A stretch of 9,995 nucleotides of DNA from Thermohalobaculum sp039821125 (GTDB lineage: Bacteria > Pseudomonadota > Alphaproteobacteria > Rhodobacterales > Rhodobacteraceae): positions 1 to 9,995 of the forward strand of contig JBCBOR010000116.1 of NCBI GenBank assembly GCA_039821125.1. Reading direction: 5' to 3'. The notes beneath the pieces are model-generated. The model saw only the letters and a program-made list of their open reading frames with translations, did not search any database and was not told the DNA's origin. The translations under genes and the position numbers were made by a program. Below, piece after piece: positions 7,044 through 9,995 of this stretch (within the stretch, counting starts at the first letter, position 1; each line of letters opens with the position of its first letter).

Positions 7044-7071
7044 CGGCGGGCCGCCCTTGGCCCGCCGTTTT
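7044..7071 (+). terminator. Strong intrinsic terminator after the RTX gene
   Basis: A perfect 9-bp GC-only stem, CGGCGGGCC (7044-7052) and GGCCCGCCG (7059-7067), with a 6-nt loop GCCCTT is followed directly by TTTT. It lies 46 bp past the RTX stop codon and before any plausible start of the next gene, so the RTX gene should be transcribed as a single-gene unit and the glycosyltransferases need their own promoter or read-through. Confidence 0.88.
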
Positions 7072-7132
7072 CATGTATAGGACTGTGTCTGAAGAATACT
7101 GCGCCTGGGATCGGACGGGTCATGTGCAAAGG

Positions 7133-8137
7133 ATGACAGAGCTCGAGGGGACACCCGGACCGCAGGGCGCACCGCGCGTCGTTGTGGTCATCCCAGCCTG
7201 GCGGGCCACGGGAACCATCGGGCGGGCGGTGGTCTCGGCGCTGACGCAGACCGAGCCATGCCACGTGGTCGTAGTCGACGATGCCTCGCCCGATGACACC
7301 GCAGCTGCTGCCCGGGCCGCCGACGGCGGTTCTGGGCGCCTGACGGTGCTGACCCAATCACAGAACGCGGGTCCTGCGGCGGCACGCAACCGGGCGATCG
7401 CCGCCTCCAGCGCTCCCTGGATCGCATTGTTGGATTCCGATGACGTGATGGAGCCCGGGCGCATCGCTGGCCTTCTGGCGTTGGCAGAACCAGAGGGCAA
7501 AGCAGACTGGGACATGGTCGCTGATGATCTCTTACGCGTCACCGAAGGCGCGCTCGATGGGCCGCGCAGCCGTTTGATCGCGGATACGGATTTCGAGCCC
7601 TACCGGCTCGATTTCACCGGTTTCGTGCTTGGCAATGTCCATGGCAGCCGGAGCTCGCGCGGCGAACTGGGCTTCATCAAACCACTGATCCGGCGCAAAT
7701 TCCTCGAAGAGGCCGGGCTGAGCTACGACGAGACCATGCGGCTGGGTGAGGATTACGATCTCTACGCCCGGTCACTGGCGCGCGGTGCACGGGTGCTGGT
7801 GACCAACCCGCTGGGTTATCTGGCGGTGGCCCGCGCGGGCTCGTTGTCGGATCGTCACGGTACGCGTGAACTCGGCCAGATCGTTGCCGCCGACCGGGCG
7901 CTTCTGGCGACCGAAGCGCTGGACGCGGCGGGCAAGGCCGCGGTGCACCAGCACCTCGCCCGGGTCCAACGCGAATGGACCTGGATGCGCCTGATCGATG
8001 CAGTCAAAGCGCGCGCGCCACTGCAAATACTTGGCTGTTTTGCCTCTCCGCCAACGATCATTATGTCGTTGATTGGCCGTCTAGCTGGACAAGTCGTGAT
8101 CCGCACCGGACGGCTCCTGGGCCTTGTGCGAGCCTGA
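7133..8137 (+). CDS. ExoO-like family 2 glycosyltransferase
   Basis: Predicted GT-A fold inverting glycosyltransferase (334 residues from ATG 7133) adding a sugar to the lipid-linked EPS repeat unit at the inner membrane. Family landmarks: beta-strand VVVVIPAW (16-23), nucleotide-binding VVVDDAS (46-52), NAGPAAARNRAI (78-89), DxD-type DSDD (101-104) for the metal and sugar-nucleotide, and the acceptor/catalytic-base segment RLGEDYDLY (203-211). The stretch LGFIKPLIRRKFLEE followed by SYDETMRLGEDYDLY and a GSLS segment resembles rhizobial ExoO. The open frame extends upstream to 7013, but those codons would run through the terminator at 7044-7071, so a start there is rejected. ATG 7133 is chosen because about 15 residues then precede the first strand; GTG 7124 is possible, and neither has a clear ribosome site. 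A fairly hydrophobic, basic C-terminus (about 300-334) may touch the membrane. The donor sugar cannot be read from sequence. Confidence 0.88.
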   Translation: MTELEGTPGPQGAPRVVVVIPAWRATGTIGRAVVSALTQTEPCHVVVVDDASPDDTAAAARAADGGSGRLTVLTQSQNAGPAAARNRAIAASSAPWIALLDSDDVMEPGRIAGLLALAEPEGKADWDMVADDLLRVTEGALDGPRSRLIADTDFEPYRLDFTGFVLGNVHGSRSSRGELGFIKPLIRRKFLEEAGLSYDETMRLGEDYDLYARSLARGARVLVTNPLGYLAVARAGSLSDRHGTRELGQIVAADRALLATEALDAAGKAAVHQHLARVQREWTWMRLIDAVKARAPLQILGCFASPPTIIMSLIGRLAGQVVIRTGRLLGLVRA

Positions 8138-8141
8138 TACC

Positions 8142-9287
8142 GTGAGTGCGGCGCCCGACATTCTGCTGATTGGCGACCCGCGCTTTGCCGGCGGCACCTC
8201 GGCCGCGCTAATCGCCGATGCCGAAGCCTTCCTGGCGCTTGGTGCGACCGTTGGGCTGATGTTCGTAACCTCCGGCTTTCTAGGAGAGGGCGACCAGCCG
8301 AACCCCGCGGTCATGGCCCTGGCCGACCGGGACGGAGTGATGGTGATCCCCGCAGCGGGTACGGTCCGGACAGGCACTGTCTTCCTGCACCATCCGATGG
8401 TCTTCTTCCACGACATCGCCGAGCGCGCTGAGATCCGCGCAGACCGCGCGGCGTTGGTGACCCATCACGCGCCCTTTCGGGGTGATGGCTCGCTGGAATA
8501 CGACCCGGTGGGCACGGCGCGCAAGATCCACAGGATATTCGGTCTTAGCCCGCTCTGGGCGCCGATCTCCGGGCTTTGCCGGGCGCAGTTGGCCAGCTTC
8601 GCGCCGCTGATCCGCCTGACATCCGAGGACTGGATCAATACCTTTGAGACCAGCGACTGGACGCCGGTGCGCGAGATTCTCTCGGGCGATGTCCTGACGA
8701 TCGGACGCCACGGCCGGGTCGATTTCCTGAAATGGCCAGAAACAGCCGACCAGATCGCCGCGTGCCTGCCCGAGGGGCAGGACCGGCGTATCCGCGTCAT
8801 GGGCTGTCCCGAAGATCATTTGCGCGACATCGGCGCGGATATGAGCGGGTGGGATCTGGTCCCCTACGGCGCCGAGCCGGTGCGTGATTTTCTCGACAGC
8901 CTCGATGTCTTTTCCTATTTCCACCACCCGCTCTGGGTCGAGACCTTCGGGCGCACGGTGGCCGAGGCGGCGCTGATGGGCCGGGCGCTGGTGCTTGATC
9001 CGGCGCTGGAGGCAACCTTCGGCGACATCGCCCTCTATCCTCGCCCGGCTGAGGTGTCGGATGTCATTGCCCGACTGGTCAGTGACCCCGTAGAGGCCCG
9101 CACCCGGGGCACCCGGGCGCGGGAGGTGGCACTTGCCCGCTATTCCAGCGCGTCTGTTGCCGCCCGGCTGAAGGCACTGGAAACCGATCAGGGCACGGTG
9201 GCCCGCACCGGCGCCCGCGCGCCGCTCGGCACCTTGCGCAAGACCATCGGGCTCTACCGTCGCCGCGCGACCCATGGCTATGGGTGA
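8142..9287 (+). CDS. Family 4 (GT-B fold) glycosyltransferase
   Basis: Predicted retaining glycosyltransferase (381 residues) acting on the same EPS repeat unit. The N-terminal half opens with a Rossmann strand and Gly-rich turn, DILLIGDPRFAGGTSAAL. The C-terminal half has the GT4 donor-binding signature: WVETFGRTVAEAALMG contains the E-x7-E pair Glu267 and Glu275, preceded by VPYGAEPVRDFLDSLDVFSYF, the strand usual just upstream. A basic tail (LYRRRATHGYG) ends the protein. GTG 8142, 4 bp after the upstream stop, suggests translational coupling; TTG 8124, overlapping the previous gene by 14 bp, is the only earlier in-frame alternative considered. It belongs to the same operon as its neighbours. 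It does not clearly match a named succinoglycan transferase, so the sugar added and the repeat unit may differ from the rhizobial polymer. Confidence 0.85.
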   Translation: MSAAPDILLIGDPRFAGGTSAALIADAEAFLALGATVGLMFVTSGFLGEGDQPNPAVMALADRDGVMVIPAAGTVRTGTVFLHHPMVFFHDIAERAEIRADRAALVTHHAPFRGDGSLEYDPVGTARKIHRIFGLSPLWAPISGLCRAQLASFAPLIRLTSEDWINTFETSDWTPVREILSGDVLTIGRHGRVDFLKWPETADQIAACLPEGQDRRIRVMGCPEDHLRDIGADMSGWDLVPYGAEPVRDFLDSLDVFSYFHHPLWVETFGRTVAEAALMGRALVLDPALEATFGDIALYPRPAEVSDVIARLVSDPVEARTRGTRAREVALARYSSASVAARLKALETDQGTVARTGARAPLGTLRKTIGLYRRRATHGYG

Positions 9288-9294
9288 GCGTGCG

Positions 9295-9995
9295 ATGACT
9301 GGCCCCGAGACCGTTGACATCTGTATCTGCACCTATCGCCGGGATCACCTGGCCGAGACATTGCAGACCGTTCTGGCCCAGGATCTGCCCGAGGGTCTGA
9401 CCGCCCGGATTATCGTCGCCGATAATGACATTGAGCCTTCTGCCCAGATGGTGGTTGAGGCGGCGACTGAGGGTGCCCCGATACCTGTTACTTATGTCCA
9501 CGCCCCGGCGCGCAATATCTCGATCGCCCGCAATGCCTGCCTCGATGCGGCAACAGGTGACTGGGTTGCCTTTATCGATGATGACGAGATCGCCCCGCCG
9601 GACTGGATCGCCACGCTCTGGCAGGCGGCCCGGGACACCGGTGCCGATGTCATGTTCGGACCGGCTATCGCGATCTATCCCGCGGGCACGCCCGACTGGA
9701 TTGTGGCCGAGGATTACCACACCAACCGCGTCCCGATGCATGACGGACAGGTCTCGACCGGGCATACCTGCAATGTGTTGATGCGCTGGCATGGTTCGGT
9801 GATCGCCGGCGAGCGCTACCGGCTCGAGAACGGGCGTACGGGCGGGGAGGATGTCGAGTTCTTTTTTCGCCTCTCGCGACTTGGCTTTGTCATGGGGAAT
9901 TGTGACGCGGCGGCGGTGTCCGAGCATACCGGGGCGGGCCGGCTCAGCTACCGTTGGCTGCGGCAGCGCAAATTCGCCGCTGGACAGTTCCATGG
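9295..9995 (+). CDS. exoM: ExoM-like family 2 glycosyltransferase (3' end outside window)
   Basis: Succinoglycan-type beta-glucosyltransferase; in Sinorhizobium ExoM adds a glucose to the growing lipid-linked octasaccharide. 233 codons are visible, about three quarters of the rhizobial protein's length as I recall it. Landmarks: ICICTYRRDHLAETL (9-23), VADND (41-45), YVHAPARNISIARNACLD (67-84), metal-binding IDDDE (94-98), STGHTCNVLMR (154-164), GGEDVEFF (183-190) and WLRQRKFAAGQFH (221-233), all in the order found in ExoM. ATG 9295 is chosen because GGTGAG (9283-9288) lies 6 nt upstream; in-frame ATGs at 9274 and 9280 would overlap the GT4 gene and lack such a site. The start is 7 bp past the GT4 stop, so the two are probably co-translated. 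The donor and linkage in this organism are inferred from the family only. Confidence 0.9.
   Translation, partial: MTGPETVDICICTYRRDHLAETLQTVLAQDLPEGLTARIIVADNDIEPSAQMVVEAATEGAPIPVTYVHAPARNISIARNACLDAATGDWVAFIDDDEIAPPDWIATLWQAARDTGADVMFGPAIAIYPAGTPDWIVAEDYHTNRVPMHDGQVSTGHTCNVLMRWHGSVIAGERYRLENGRTGGEDVEFFFRLSRLGFVMGNCDAAAVSEHTGAGRLSYRWLRQRKFAAGQFH

Noticed and set aside
7013..7132. N-terminal extension of the ExoO-like protein up to 7013
   Set aside because: Those codons would include the intrinsic terminator hairpin at 7044-7071, and the extra residues precede the normal first strand of the family.
8280..9332. 350-codon open frame on the minus strand, antisense to the GT4 gene
   Set aside because: Long antisense frames are expected in high-GC genes; the sense strand carries the GT4 E-x7-E motif and fits the operon, and the antisense protein shows no recognisable motif.
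9079..9993. 304-codon minus-strand open frame antisense to the ExoM-like gene
   Set aside because: The plus strand encodes a motif-complete ExoM-like protein; the antisense product has no family features.

Overview
The window (9,995 bp, mostly about 57-68% GC in genes) looks like part of an exopolysaccharide (EPS) locus from an alphaproteobacterium, most likely in or near the Rhodobacteraceae. The evidence is the GC-rich coding style, relatives of rhizobial succinoglycan proteins (ExoP, ExoO, ExoM), and a long Ca2+-binding RTX protein of a kind common in marine alphaproteobacteria. Taxonomy is inferred from style and family membership only.

Layout: (1) 1-2261, minus strand: most of an ExoP/Wzc-type polysaccharide co-polymerase fused to a bacterial tyrosine kinase; its C-terminus runs off the left edge. 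(2) 2265-2995: a 730-bp intergenic region between this gene and the divergent RTX gene. It has a very AT-rich centre (33% GC over 2641-2760 by hand count) and a dense cluster of small dyads at 2816-2927 around a candidate promoter. (3) 2996-6997, plus strand: one 1,333-residue secreted multidomain protein. It holds an N-terminal beta domain, a carbohydrate-binding-like module, an unnamed beta-sandwich, three SdrD-B-like repeats, an RTX block, a cadherin-like domain, a second RTX block and a C-terminal type I secretion region. (4) A strong intrinsic terminator at 7044-7071 closes that unit. (5) 7133-9995, plus strand: three tightly packed glycosyltransferase genes (ExoO-like GT2, a GT4, ExoM-like GT2). 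The last is cut by the right edge.

Working model (inference): the glycosyltransferases build a lipid-linked oligosaccharide on the cytoplasmic face of the inner membrane. A Wzx/Wzy system, not seen here, flips and polymerises it, and the ExoP-like kinase controls chain length and export. The RTX protein would leave by a type I secretion system, also not in the window, and could bind Ca2+ and polysaccharide outside the cell as a matrix or adhesin component. Nothing here is clearly a new system. The points most worth a second look are the RTX protein's mosaic composition, its unusual cysteine content, its recent internal duplication, and the dyad-rich control region upstream of it.
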